Positions 41,308-50,516 of a DNA stretch of 64,000 bases are shown piece by piece. A program made the position numbers and the translations under genes. Where the stretch lies: contig NZ_KI912532.1 in assembly GCF_000519045.1 (NCBI RefSeq), positions 620,001 to 684,000 of the forward strand, written 5' to 3'. Below the pieces are notes generated by a model. It saw only the letters and a program-made list of their open reading frames with translations, was not told where the DNA came from and did not search any database. This DNA is from Dechloromonas agitata is5 (lineage in GTDB: Bacteria > Pseudomonadota > Gammaproteobacteria > Burkholderiales > Rhodocyclaceae). Numbering within the stretch: position 1 is the first letter of the stretch; each line of letters opens with the position of its first letter.

Positions 41308-42513
41308 ATGCTGAAGAAAATTCCTGTTGAACAACTCACGCTCGGCATGCATCTGGAAGGTTTTTGCGGTGCATGGCTGGACCACCCGTTCTGGCGAACC
41401 AAGTTTGTTCTGACCGACCCCAACGACCTGACCCTGATCGCCGAAAGCTCGATCCGGGAGGTATGGATCGACATTTCCAAAGGGATTGACGTTGCCGCCT
41501 CCCACGCAGAAGGGAGCCAGGCCGCCCTGACCGCCCTGGAAATCCCGCCAGAACCGCCCGTCGTGCAGGAACGGGCGACATTCAGCGATGAAATCAAGCG
41601 GGCCACAAAAATCGTCGCCAAGGGCAAGGAAGCCGTGGTGTCGATGTTCCAGGAAGCGCGCATGGGCAGGGCGATCGAAGCCGAGGCCGCCGCGCCATTG
41701 GTCGAGGAAATATCGAATTCGGTCATGCGCAATCCGGGCGCCCTGATCAGCCTGGCCCGGCTCAAGACAGCCGACGACTACACCTTCATGCATTCGGTCG
41801 CCGTTTGCGCCCTGATGATTGCGCTGGCCCGCCAGCTTGGCCTCGACGAAACGCAAGTCCGCGAAGCCGGCATGGCCGGGCTGTTGCACGACCTGGGCAA
41901 GGCGATGATCCCGCTCGACGTGCTGAACAAACCCGGCAAGCTGACTGACGAGGAATTCGACCTGGTCAAGACCCACCCCGAGGAAGGCCACAAACTGCTG
42001 CTCGAAGGCAGCAGCGTCAGCGATATCACCAAGGACGTCTGCCTGCATCACCACGAAAAGATTGACGGCAGCGGTTACCCGAAGGGGCTGAACAGCGAGA
42101 CGATGAGCCTGTTTGCCAAGATGGGGGCTGTCTGCGACGTCTATGACGCGGTGACTTCCAACCGTCCGTACAAGGCCGGCTGGGATCCGGCCGAGTCGAT
42201 CAAGCGCATGGCCGAATGGAAAGGGCATTTCGATCCGCTGGTCTTCCAGGCCTTCGTCAAGAGCCTCGGCATCTACCCGATCGGTTCGCTGGTCAAGCTG
42301 GCCTCCGGCAAACTCGGCGTGGTCATTGAGCAGGGCGAGCAATCGCTGCTCAAACCCAAGGTCAAGGTGTTTTTCTCGACCAAGTCACAGGCCTACATCC
42401 AGCCGGAAATCATCGATCTGGCCCGCAGCGCGGAAAAGATCGCCGGGCGTGAGGATGCCGCCAAGTGGGGCATCAAGGATATCGACCAGTACTGGGCTGG
42501 CGACAATGGCTGA
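41308..42513 (+). CDS. HD-GYP domain cyclic di-GMP phosphodiesterase (DUF3391 N-terminus)
   Basis: This is a 401-residue signalling enzyme. An N-terminal DUF3391-type domain (MLKKIPVEQLTLGMHLEGF) is followed by HD-GYP with HDLGK, HPEEGHKLL, HHHEKIDGSGYP (the GYP motif) and DVYDAVTSNRPYK. Metal ligands look intact, so it is probably an active cyclic di-GMP hydrolase. The C-terminus has a small beta domain. It sits between the metK terminator and the ahcY promoter, inside the SAM-cycle cluster. Confidence 0.93.
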   Translation: MLKKIPVEQLTLGMHLEGFCGAWLDHPFWRTKFVLTDPNDLTLIAESSIREVWIDISKGIDVAASHAEGSQAALTALEIPPEPPVVQERATFSDEIKRATKIVAKGKEAVVSMFQEARMGRAIEAEAAAPLVEEISNSVMRNPGALISLARLKTADDYTFMHSVAVCALMIALARQLGLDETQVREAGMAGLLHDLGKAMIPLDVLNKPGKLTDEEFDLVKTHPEEGHKLLLEGSSVSDITKDVCLHHHEKIDGSGYPKGLNSETMSLFAKMGAVCDVYDAVTSNRPYKAGWDPAESIKRMAEWKGHFDPLVFQAFVKSLGIYPIGSLVKLASGKLGVVIEQGEQSLLKPKVKVFFSTKSQAYIQPEIIDLARSAEKIAGREDAAKWGIKDIDQYWAGDNG

Positions 42514-42539
42514 TTTCCGGCCGAAAAACGGTTTATAAT
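42511..42539 (+). promoter_or_regulatory. Promoter of the SAH riboswitch-ahcY transcript
   Basis: A perfect TATAAT (42534-42539) is preceded by TGATTT (42511-42516) at 17 bases. The predicted start near 42546 is just before the riboswitch, which supports the call. Confidence 0.7.
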
Positions 42540-42549
42540 CCGCAACCTA

Positions 42550-42641
42550 CCGAGGGGCGCTGCAGGGGATATTTCTCTCAGGCTCGGTTCTAAACGGCGC
42601 TCACTGTTCAACCCTGCCGGGCGCAGGGGTTACCGGTGAGC
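42550..42641 (+). promoter_or_regulatory. S-adenosylhomocysteine (SAH) riboswitch
   Basis: The conserved blocks of the SAH aptamer are present in order: CCGAGGGGCGCTGCAGGGG (from 42550), CAGGCTCGG, and ACGGCGCTCAC (to 42604). A side stem formed by GCTCAC (42599-42604) and GTGAGC (42636-42641) closes the structure. It precedes ahcY, the usual target; SAH binding raises expression of the hydrolase. The GTGA at 42636-42639 could alternatively pair with TCAC at 42644-42647. Confidence 0.9.
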
Positions 42642-42687
42642 TTTCACGCCGTCCCCCTCCCCGGTCACAGTTACTTAGGAGCTTACT

Positions 42688-44088
<1,401 letters not shown>

Positions 44089-44092
44089 GGCC

Positions 44093-44172
44093 GTTGTTAG
44101 TTGCCAGTCCCTTGTCATTAGCGGGAAGTCAAAAGCGCCTCCCGCTTTTGCTAACAACTGGCAACTACCAAC
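44093..44172. repeat. Nested palindromic intergenic element between ahcY and tlyA
   Basis: Arms GTTGTTAGTTGCCAGT (44093-44108) and the reverse complement of 44157-44172 match at 15 of 16 positions. Inside is a second inverted pair (TTAGCGGGA with TCCCGC..GCTAA) and a core hairpin AAAAGCG/CGCTTTT. It resembles 'AACTGGCAACTA'-type intergenic repeats in betaproteobacteria (from memory). It may terminate ahcY transcription. It ends 11 bases before the tlyA ATG, where no Shine-Dalgarno sequence is left. Confidence 0.6.
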
Positions 44173-44183
44173 TAGCAACCAAT

Positions 44184-45005
44184 ATGAGCATGAACTCCTT
44201 CCACGCGCGGCAGAAAAAGCCGCGCCCGGTTCGCGAGCCGTCTTACGAACGGCCGGCTGGCGTATCGCGGGCGGATGCCCTGCTCGTTGCCCAGAAACTG
44301 GCGCCATCGCGGACGGCGGCACAATGGCTGATCAAGCAAGGCCGCGTCAGCTGGGCCGGCGGCCCGATCAGCAAGCCGGCGATGGACCTGCCGGATGACA
44401 CGCCGCTGATCGTCGCTGCCGACCCGGACGCCCACTATGTCTCACGCGGCGGCCAGAAACTGGCCGGTGCCCTGGCCCATACCGGGCTGAGCGCCAGCGG
44501 CAAGGTCTGTCTCGATGTCGGCCAGTCGACCGGTGGCTTTACCGACTGCCTGTTGCAGAACGGCGCCAAATACGTCGTCGGGGTTGATGTCGGGCATGAT
44601 CAGTTACATGCCCAACTGCGCGCCGATCCTGCCGTCACCTGCCTGGAAGGCATCAACTGCCGTGCCCTGAGCGTCGCCGACCTCGGCGCCGCCTTTCCGG
44701 AAGGCGGCTTCGACCTGATCGTCGGCGACGTCTCCTTCATTTCGCTGACCCTGATCCTGCCGCAGTTGCCGGCACTGCTTGCGCCTAGCGGCGACATGCT
44801 GCTGCTCGTCAAGCCGCAGTTCGAAGTCGGCCCCGGCAACATCGGCCGCGGCGGCATCGTCCGCGACCCGGCGCTCTACCATGAGGTCGAGCGCAAGCTG
44901 CACGATTGCGCCCAGCAGCTCGGCCTGACCGTCCGCGCCTGGCTGGACAGCCCGATTACCGGCGGTGACGGCAACCGCGAATTTTTCATCTGGTTGAATA
45001 AATGA
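44184..45005 (+). CDS. tlyA: TlyA family rRNA (cytidine-2'-O)-methyltransferase
   Basis: This is a protein of about 273 residues: an S4 RNA-binding domain (about 25-85) followed by an FtsJ-like methyltransferase fold (CLDVGQSTGGFTDCLLQ, VVGVDVGHDQLH, VKPQFEVGPG). The catalytic K-D-K-E-like set looks present. Starts at 44184 or 44190 are equally plausible; no ribosome site is visible because of the repeat upstream. It overlaps metF by ATGA, and its SAM-dependent activity suits the SAM-cycle location. Confidence 0.9.
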   Translation: MSMNSFHARQKKPRPVREPSYERPAGVSRADALLVAQKLAPSRTAAQWLIKQGRVSWAGGPISKPAMDLPDDTPLIVAADPDAHYVSRGGQKLAGALAHTGLSASGKVCLDVGQSTGGFTDCLLQNGAKYVVGVDVGHDQLHAQLRADPAVTCLEGINCRALSVADLGAAFPEGGFDLIVGDVSFISLTLILPQLPALLAPSGDMLLLVKPQFEVGPGNIGRGGIVRDPALYHEVERKLHDCAQQLGLTVRAWLDSPITGGDGNREFFIWLNK

Positions 45006-45835
45006 AACCCGAAATCTCCATCGAATTTTTCCCGCCCCAGACCCCGGAAGGCATCGAAAAGCTGCGCGGGGTCCGGGCCGAACTGGCCAAGCTGCAGCCC
45101 CAGTTCTTCTCGGTCACCTACGGTGCCGGCGGCTCGACCCGCGAACGCACCTTCGCCGTGGTCAAGGAAATCGCCGCCGAAGGCTTCGACGCCGCACCGC
45201 ATCTGTCTTGCATCGGCTCATCCCGCGAATCGATCCGCGAAATCCTTGCTGAATACAAAGCCGCCGGCATCAAGCGCACTGTCGCCCTGCGTGGCGACCT
45301 GCCTTCCGGCATGGCCGAAGCCGGCGAATTTCGCTACGCCAACGAACTGGTCGAATTCATCCGGGCCGAAACCGGCGACTGGTTCAGCATCGAGGTTGCC
45401 GCCTACCCGGAATGGCACCCGCAGGCCCGCAGCCCGCAGGACGATCTCGAAGCCTTCGCCCGTAAGGTCAAAGCCGGTGCCAATTCGGCCATCACGCAAT
45501 ATTTCTACAACGCCGACGCCTATTTCCACTTCGTCGACGAAGCCCGGACACTCGGCGTCGATATCCCCATCGTCCCGGGCATCATGCCCATCGCCGGCTT
45601 TACCAAGCTGGCCCGCTTCTCCGATGCCTGCGGGGCCGAACTGCCGCGCTGGATGCGCAAGAAATTCGAGAGCTTCGGCGACGACAGCGACTCGATCCGC
45701 GCCTTCGGCCTCGACGTGGTGACCGAGCTGTGCGAGCGCCTGCTCAAGGGCGGGGCGCCGGGGCTGCATTTTTATGCCATGAACCAAGCGAGTTTGACGA
45801 CCGAAATCTGCCGACGCCTTGGCTTGCGAACCTAA
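45002..45835 (+). CDS. metF: 5,10-methylenetetrahydrofolate reductase
   Basis: MetF makes 5-methyl-THF for homocysteine methylation, closing the methionine cycle. It has 277 residues. The N-terminal EFFPPQTPEG with the catalytic Glu, the FSVTYGAGGST motif, and HLSCIGSSRE and NSAITQYFYNAD flavin-binding regions are present. The length matches the NADH-type bacterial enzymes. It is the last gene of the cluster, coupled to tlyA. Confidence 0.96.
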   Translation: MKPEISIEFFPPQTPEGIEKLRGVRAELAKLQPQFFSVTYGAGGSTRERTFAVVKEIAAEGFDAAPHLSCIGSSRESIREILAEYKAAGIKRTVALRGDLPSGMAEAGEFRYANELVEFIRAETGDWFSIEVAAYPEWHPQARSPQDDLEAFARKVKAGANSAITQYFYNADAYFHFVDEARTLGVDIPIVPGIMPIAGFTKLARFSDACGAELPRWMRKKFESFGDDSDSIRAFGLDVVTELCERLLKGGAPGLHFYAMNQASLTTEICRRLGLRT

Positions 45836-45862
45836 GCCAATCGCAAACATCTGACGTTTTCG

Positions 45863-45891
45863 TTGACGCCCCCCGGGGTGGTCTATATAAT
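45863..45891 (+). promoter_or_regulatory. Strong sigma-70 promoter for tRNA-Lys genes
   Basis: TTGACG (45863-45868) and TATAAT (45886-45891) are separated by exactly 17 bases. A GC-rich stretch (CGCGC) follows the -10, which is typical of stringently controlled stable RNA promoters. Confidence 0.9.
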
Positions 45892-45907
45892 TCGCGCTCC
45901 TTTGAGC

Positions 45908-45983
45908 GGGTCGGTAGCTCAGTCGGTAGAGCAGCGGACTTTTAATCCGTTGGTCGCGAGTTCGAATCTCGCCCGACCCACCA
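45908..45983 (+). tRNA. tRNA-Lys (anticodon TTT)
   Basis: This 76-base cloverleaf has acceptor GGGTCGG/CCGACCC, encoded CCA end, D arm GCTCAGTCGGTAGAGC, anticodon loop CTTTTAA with TTT at 45941-45943, and T loop TTCGAAT. Confidence 0.98.
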
Positions 45984-45998
45984 TTATCAAAGGATTCT

Positions 45999-46074
45999 GG
46001 GTCGTTAGCTCAGCTGGTAGAGCAGCGGACTCTTAATCCGTAGGTCCACAGTTCGAATCTGTGACGACCCACCA
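45999..46074 (+). tRNA. tRNA-Lys (anticodon CTT)
   Basis: This 76-base cloverleaf has acceptor GGGTCGT/ACGACCC, encoded CCA, anticodon loop CTCTTAA with CTT at 46032-46034, and T loop TTCGAAT. It is a close copy of the preceding tRNA, 15 bases away and in the same transcript. Confidence 0.98.
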
Positions 46075-46089
46075 GAATTCAAGCACTGG

Positions 46090-46113
46090 CCTCGGCTTTT
46101 GCCGGGGCTTTTT
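46090..46113 (+). terminator. Terminator after the tRNA-Lys pair
   Basis: CCTCGGC (46090-46096) pairs with GCCGGGG (46101-46107, one T-G) over a TTTT loop; CTTTTT follows. Confidence 0.75.
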
Positions 46114-46155
46114 GCTTCAGTAGTACCCGGTTCGTTTCGACGAATCACCACCGGA

Positions 46156-46231
46156 CGCGGGGTGGAGCAGTTGGCAGCTCGTCGGGCTCATAACCCGAAG
46201 GTCGCAGGTTCAAGTCCTGCCCCCGCAACCA
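46156..46231 (+). tRNA. Initiator tRNA-fMet (anticodon CAT)
   Basis: The acceptor is CGCGGGG/CCCCGCA with the C1-A72 mismatch. The anticodon stem has three G-C pairs (GGG/CCC) and the anticodon CAT is at 46189-46191; all are initiator identity features. CCA is encoded. The length is 76 bases because the D loop is one base shorter than in E. coli. Confidence 0.97.
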
Positions 46232-46241
46232 CAGCATGCCA

Positions 46242-46275
46242 GCAAAAAGGCCAGTCGATCGACTGGCCTTTTTGC
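46242..46275. terminator. Perfect bidirectional palindromic terminator
   Basis: This is a 34-base perfect palindrome (17+17) with flanking A and T runs, centred between 46258 and 46259. It ends the initiator tRNA transcript on the plus strand and the proQ transcript on the minus strand. Confidence 0.92.
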
Positions 46276-46305
46276 ATTTGCCGGGCGCTATTACCTCGCC
46301 ATTAC

Positions 46306-46719
46306 CTATTTCCGGCTGAATTTCTCGGCCAGGGCCGTCAGCTTTTCCTGGCGACGCTGTTCGGCCTTGGCCTCGGCAGCAGCAGCCTTGCGCTGCTCAG
46401 CCTGCTTCTTGAAACGCTCGCGCAGCAATTCGGCGGCGTGCTGACGATTCTCGTCGGTCACTTCGCCAGCCGGCGTCCCATCGAGATTGAGGCGCACCGT
46501 CCCCTTTTCCATTTCCTTCAGGTAACGCGTCGAGATGGTATGGCTGCGCATGGCCAGGCGGAGGGCCTTCTTGCTGACATCCGGCAACTGGGCGAAAACC
46601 TGCTTGTCGATACCGATGGCGAGCGGGCTGAACGAGCGGAAAACGTCAAAACGGGCCTGCAGGTCCTTGAGCAGGGCACGCGGATCGACGGCTTTCTCGG
46701 GGGTGGTTTCTGTGGTCAT
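46306..46719 (-). CDS. proQ: ProQ/FinO-domain RNA chaperone
   Basis: This is a 137-residue protein. The ProQ/FinO fold spans about 12-105 (ARFDVFRSFSPLAIGI, LRLAMRSHTISTRYLKEM, RLNLDGTPAGEVTDENRQHA), followed by a Lys/Ala/Glu-rich basic tail. Such proteins bind sRNAs and 3' UTR hairpins. It lacks the C-terminal Tudor-like domain of E. coli ProQ and is closer to the minimal betaproteobacterial form. It is separated by 71 bases from the hydrolase gene upstream. Confidence 0.85.
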   Translation of the reverse strand: MTTETTPEKAVDPRALLKDLQARFDVFRSFSPLAIGIDKQVFAQLPDVSKKALRLAMRSHTISTRYLKEMEKGTVRLNLDGTPAGEVTDENRQHAAELLRERFKKQAEQRKAAAAEAKAEQRRQEKLTALAEKFSRK

Positions 46720-46790
46720 GATGAAACAGGATCAGGGTGAGGCGCGAAGGTTAGCACGAAGGGCGTTGTTTTCGCCCCTCCACCCCGCAT

Positions 46791-47666
46791 TCAGACGCCG
46801 TTTTTACGGAACCAGGCGAGCATGCGTTGCCAGCCGTCCTCGGCCTCCGCCTTGCGGTAACTCGGCCGGTAATCGGCATGGAAGGCATGCGGCGCGTTGT
46901 CGTAAACGTGGATTTCGGAGGCTTTCGCGGCAGCACTGCCTTGCTGCAGGGCCTGCTCCATGGCCTCGACCGTTTCCAGCGGAATACCGGTATCCAGTCC
47001 GCCATAGAGACCCAGCACCGGCGCCTTCAACTCACCGACCAGTTCGGTGGGATGCTTCGGCGTTACCGCATTGACCGTGCCGACCAGGCGGCCGTACCAG
47101 GCGACGCCAGCCTTCACGGCAGGGTTGTGGGCGCAGTACAACCAGGTGATGCGACCGCCCCAGCAAAACCCGGTCACCGCCAGCCGGCGGGTATCGGCGC
47201 CCTGGGCGGCAGCCCAGGCGACGCAGGCATCGAGATCGCTCATCACCTGCGCGTCGGGCGTCTTGTTGGTGATTTTTTCGAGGATTTCCGGAATGCTGGC
47301 AATCTGCCGCGGATCGCCCTGGCGAGCAAACAGGTCGGGGGCGATGGCGCAGTAGCCGAGCTTGGCCAGGCGACGGCAGGTGTCGCGAATGTACTCGTGG
47401 GCACCGAAAATTTCCGACACGACCAAAATAACCGGCGGCTTGCTCAAACCGCCCGGAGCCGCCCGATAGGCGACCAGCTCGCCATCCTTGACCGGCACCT
47501 TGATTTCCCCGGCAAGCAGACCGATCTCATCGGTCCTGATCGCCGTCTGGGCGATGACCGGCTGGGTGGCGACGGCAAAACCGACGCCCAGGCTGGTCGC
47601 CAGGAAGCTGCGCCGGTCGAAGCTTTGCGCCGGCACCAGACTGTCGAATTCGGGTTCTGTTTTCAT
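46791..47666 (-). CDS. Dienelactone hydrolase family protein with Tat signal
   Basis: This is a 291-residue alpha/beta hydrolase. The N-terminal [13 protein letters not shown] is a Tat-type signal, so it is probably periplasmic. The catalytic triad is the Cys in GFCWGG, the Asp in YGGLD and the His in [10 protein letters not shown]. The Cys nucleophile is that of dienelactone hydrolases; the true substrate is unknown and no aromatic pathway lies nearby. GAGGAG precedes the ATG. It follows rng by 28 bases. Confidence 0.88.
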   Translation of the reverse strand: MKTEPEFDSLVPAQSFDRRSFLATSLGVGFAVATQPVIAQTAIRTDEIGLLAGEIKVPVKDGELVAYRAAPGGLSKPPVILVVSEIFGAHEYIRDTCRRLAKLGYCAIAPDLFARQGDPRQIASIPEILEKITNKTPDAQVMSDLDACVAWAAAQGADTRRLAVTGFCWGGRITWLYCAHNPAVKAGVAWYGRLVGTVNAVTPKHPTELVGELKAPVLGLYGGLDTGIPLETVEAMEQALQQGSAAAKASEIHVYDNAPHAFHADYRPSYRKAEAEDGWQRMLAWFRKNGV

Positions 47667-47694
47667 GGTTTGTCTCCTCTGTTGGTGGGGGGTA

Positions 47695-49146
47695 TTACAT
47701 CAACACAATGTCGTATTGCTCCGGTGAGTAACTCGGCTCTGATTGCAGCGACACCGATTTGCCGATGAAATCGGAGAGCATGGCCAGCGATTGCGATTCC
47801 TCGTCAAGGAAGAGATCGACAACCGCCGGGCCGGCCAGGATGCGATATTCGCGAGCATTGAACTGACGCGCTTCGCGCAACAGTTCGCGCAGGATTTCGT
47901 AGGCCACCGTGCGCGCCGTCTTGACTTCACCGCGACCGCCGCAGGTCGGGCAGGGTTGGCACAGCACGTGAGCGAGCGATTCGCGGGTGCGCTTGCGGGT
48001 CATCTCGACCAGACCGAGCGCCGTGAAACCATTGACGGTCAGGCGGGTATGGTCGCTGGCCAGTGCCTTGTTGAACTCATCGAGCACCGCCTTCTTGTGC
48101 TCTTCGTTTTCCATGTCGATGAAATCGACAATGATGATGCCGCCCAGGTTCCGCAGCCGGAGCTGGCGGGCGATGGTGACCGCCGCTTCCAGGTTGGTCT
48201 TGAAAATGGTGTCGTCGAAGTTGCGCACGCCGACGAAGCCGCCGGTGTTGACGTCAATGGTGGTCATCGCCTCGGTCTGATCCATGATCAGGTAACCGCC
48301 GGACTTCAGGTCGACGCGGCGTGCCAGCGCCTTCTGGATTTCCTCCTCGACGCCGTGCAGATCGAACAGCGGGCGCTGCCCGGTGTAGTGTTCGAGCAAG
48401 GGCAGCACGGCCGGCGTGTATTCCTCGGCGAAGGTCGTCAGCTTCTGGAAGTTCTCCCGGGAGTCGATGAAGATGTGCGTCGTTTCCGGATTGACGAAGT
48501 CGCGCAGCACCCGCTGACCCAGCGACAGTTCCTGGTAAAGCAGGGTCGGCGGCCCGGATACGCGGGCCTTGTCGCGGATGTCGGCCCAGGTTTTCTTGAG
48601 GTAGGCGATGTCGGTGGCAAACTCCGCCTCGCTGGCGTTCTCGGCCATGGTGCGAACGATGAAGCCACCCTTCTCGTCTTCCGGCATCAGTTTGGTCAGC
48701 TTCTCGCGCAGCGCCTCGCGTTCGGCTTCGGACTCGATGCGCTGCGAGATGCCGATATGCTTTTCCTGCGGCAGATAGACCAGCATGCGACCGGCGATGG
48801 AAATCTGCGTCGACAGGCGCGCCCCCTTGGTACCGATCGGATCCTTGACCACCTGCACGACGATGCTCTGCCCTTCGGCCAGGATCTTCTCGATCGGCCG
48901 TTCGGTAGCCGTCTCGCGCGGCTGCCAGATATCGGCGACGTGCAGGAAGGCGGTGCGCTCCAAACCGATTTCAATAAAGGCCGATTGCATACCGGGCAGG
49001 ATGCGGCAGATGCGGCCCAGATAAACATTGCCGACCAGACCGCGGCTGGCCGTCCGCTCGATATGCAGCTCTTGGACAACCCCCTGTTGCATGACGGCAA
49101 CGCGGGTCTCCTGCGGCGTGAAATTGATCAGGATTTCTTCGGTCAT
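47695..49146 (-). CDS. rng: Ribonuclease G
   Basis: RNase G processes the 5' end of 16S rRNA and degrades some mRNAs. It has 483 residues. An S1 domain (about 35-130) begins after [19 protein letters not shown]; the catalytic Asp residues lie in [11 protein letters not shown] and IIIVDFIDM; the Zn-link CPTCGGRG follows. The E. coli RNase E scaffold tail is absent, identifying RNase G. The start is MTEEILINF at 49146; the open frame runs another 450 codons upstream as a shadow of the divergent gene. Only 36 bases separate the two divergent starts. Confidence 0.95.
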   Translation of the reverse strand: MTEEILINFTPQETRVAVMQQGVVQELHIERTASRGLVGNVYLGRICRILPGMQSAFIEIGLERTAFLHVADIWQPRETATERPIEKILAEGQSIVVQVVKDPIGTKGARLSTQISIAGRMLVYLPQEKHIGISQRIESEAEREALREKLTKLMPEDEKGGFIVRTMAENASEAEFATDIAYLKKTWADIRDKARVSGPPTLLYQELSLGQRVLRDFVNPETTHIFIDSRENFQKLTTFAEEYTPAVLPLLEHYTGQRPLFDLHGVEEEIQKALARRVDLKSGGYLIMDQTEAMTTIDVNTGGFVGVRNFDDTIFKTNLEAAVTIARQLRLRNLGGIIIVDFIDMENEEHKKAVLDEFNKALASDHTRLTVNGFTALGLVEMTRKRTRESLAHVLCQPCPTCGGRGEVKTARTVAYEILRELLREARQFNAREYRILAGPAVVDLFLDEESQSLAMLSDFIGKSVSLQSEPSYSPEQYDIVLM

Positions 49147-49182
49147 ACGCTCTACAATTCGCGGTTTTTCTTGGATTCTACT

Positions 49183-50454
49183 ATGCGCAAGGCGCCCGAA
49201 CTTCTCGCCCCGGCCGGCTCGCTCGACATGATGCGCACCGCCTTTGATTTCGGCGCCGACGCGATCTACGCCGGCCAGCCGCGCTACAGCCTGCGCGTCC
49301 GCAATAACGAGTTCGGCACGCTGGAAAAGCTCGGCGAAGGCATCGCCGAGGCCCATGTCCGCGGCAAGCAGTTCTTCGTCGTCAGCAACATCTTCCCGCA
49401 CAATGCCAAGCTCGCCACCTACCTCGACGACATGGCGCCGGTCATCGCCTTGCAGCCGGATGCGCTGATCATGTCCGACCCCGGCCTGATCGACATGGTG
49501 CGTGAGGCCTGGCCCGAGCAGGCCGTCCACCTCTCGGTGCAATCGAACACCGTCAACTGGGCCGCCGTTCGCTTCTGGAAGAAGCTGGGGCTCACGCGCA
49601 TCATCCTGTCGCGCGAACTGTCGCTCGACGAAGTGGCCGAAATCCGCCAGCAATGCCCGGATATCGAACTCGAAGTCTTCGTCCATGGCGCGCTGTGCAT
49701 CGCCTATTCCGGCCGCTGCCTGCTCTCCGGCTATTTCAACCATCGCGACCCCAACCAGGGCACCTGTACCAATTCCTGCCGCTGGGACTACAAGGTGCAC
49801 ACCCCGGCCGCGCAGCCCGTGCAGTTCATGGACCGCGATGCCGAAATCCTGCTTGAGGAGAAGGAGCGCCCCGGGGAACTGATGCCCATCGAGGAAGACG
49901 AGCACGGCACCTACATCATGAACTCGAAGGACTTGCGTGCCATCGAACATGTCCATCGCCTGGTGGAGATCGGCGTCGATTCGTTGAAGATCGAGGGTCG
50001 CACCAAGAGCCCCTACTACGTCGCCCGCACCTGCCAGGCCTATCGCCAGGCCATCGACGACGCCGTGGCCGGCCGCCCCTTCGATGCCCGCCTGCTCGGC
50101 GAACTGGAGAACCTGGCCAATCGCGGGTACACGGACGGTTTCTACCAGCGCCACCACGATGCCGACTACCAGAATTACCTGCGCGGCCACTCCGAATCGG
50201 ACAAAAGCCAGTACGTCGGCGATGCGGTCGCCTTCGATCCGGACCGTGGCCTGATGGAAATTGCTGTCAAGAACCGCTTCGCGCTGGGTGATACCGTGGA
50301 ATGCGTGCATCCGGCCGGCAACCACGTTCAGCGTATCGGCCGCATGGAGAACGCAGCCGGCGAAGCGGTCGACATCGCCCCCGGCAGCGGCCATCGTGTC
50401 TGGATTGATTTGCCGGCCTTGTACACCAAATCCTTCGTCGCGCGTTTCTACTAG
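49183..50454 (+). CDS. Peptidase U32 family protein YegQ/TrhP-like
   Basis: This is a 423-residue protein beginning MRKAPELLAPAGSLDMMRTA. It has U32 signatures ALCIAYSGRCLLSGY and the Cys-rich GTCTNSCRW, and DSLKIEGRTKSPYYVA. The E. coli homologue YegQ/TrhP participates in tRNA 5-hydroxyuridine formation. Despite the name it is probably not a protease. The open frame extends upstream to 47743 only as a shadow of rng. No strong ribosome site. Confidence 0.88.
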   Translation: MRKAPELLAPAGSLDMMRTAFDFGADAIYAGQPRYSLRVRNNEFGTLEKLGEGIAEAHVRGKQFFVVSNIFPHNAKLATYLDDMAPVIALQPDALIMSDPGLIDMVREAWPEQAVHLSVQSNTVNWAAVRFWKKLGLTRIILSRELSLDEVAEIRQQCPDIELEVFVHGALCIAYSGRCLLSGYFNHRDPNQGTCTNSCRWDYKVHTPAAQPVQFMDRDAEILLEEKERPGELMPIEEDEHGTYIMNSKDLRAIEHVHRLVEIGVDSLKIEGRTKSPYYVARTCQAYRQAIDDAVAGRPFDARLLGELENLANRGYTDGFYQRHHDADYQNYLRGHSESDKSQYVGDAVAFDPDRGLMEIAVKNRFALGDTVECVHPAGNHVQRIGRMENAAGEAVDIAPGSGHRVWIDLPALYTKSFVARFY

Positions 50455-50479
50455 GACAAGATCGCCAGAAACCGCCCCC

Positions 50480-50502
50480 GCCTGGGTGCCCGGCACCCAG
50501 GC
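50480..50502 (+). other. Perfect 10-bp hairpin between yegQ-like gene and acyltransferase
   Basis: GCCTGGGTGC (50480-50489) pairs fully with GCACCCAGGC (50493-50502) around a CCG loop. No T tract follows, so it is not a standard intrinsic terminator. It lies 25 bases after one stop and 14 bases before the next start. Confidence 0.6.
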
Positions 50503-50516
50503 AAGCAACCGCCCCT

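Noticed and set aside
45908-46231. tRNA cluster as a phage or integrative element attachment site
   Set aside because: No integrase, direct repeat of a tRNA 3' end or foreign-looking genes follow; xerC at 36 kb is the housekeeping recombinase.
47743-49182. 480-codon N-terminal extension of the U32 gene frame
   Set aside because: It is antisense to rng; U32 homology begins at MRKAPELLAPAGS (49183).
49147-50508. 450-codon N-terminal extension of the RNase G frame
   Set aside because: It is antisense to the conserved U32 gene; RNase G homology begins at MTEEILINF (49146).
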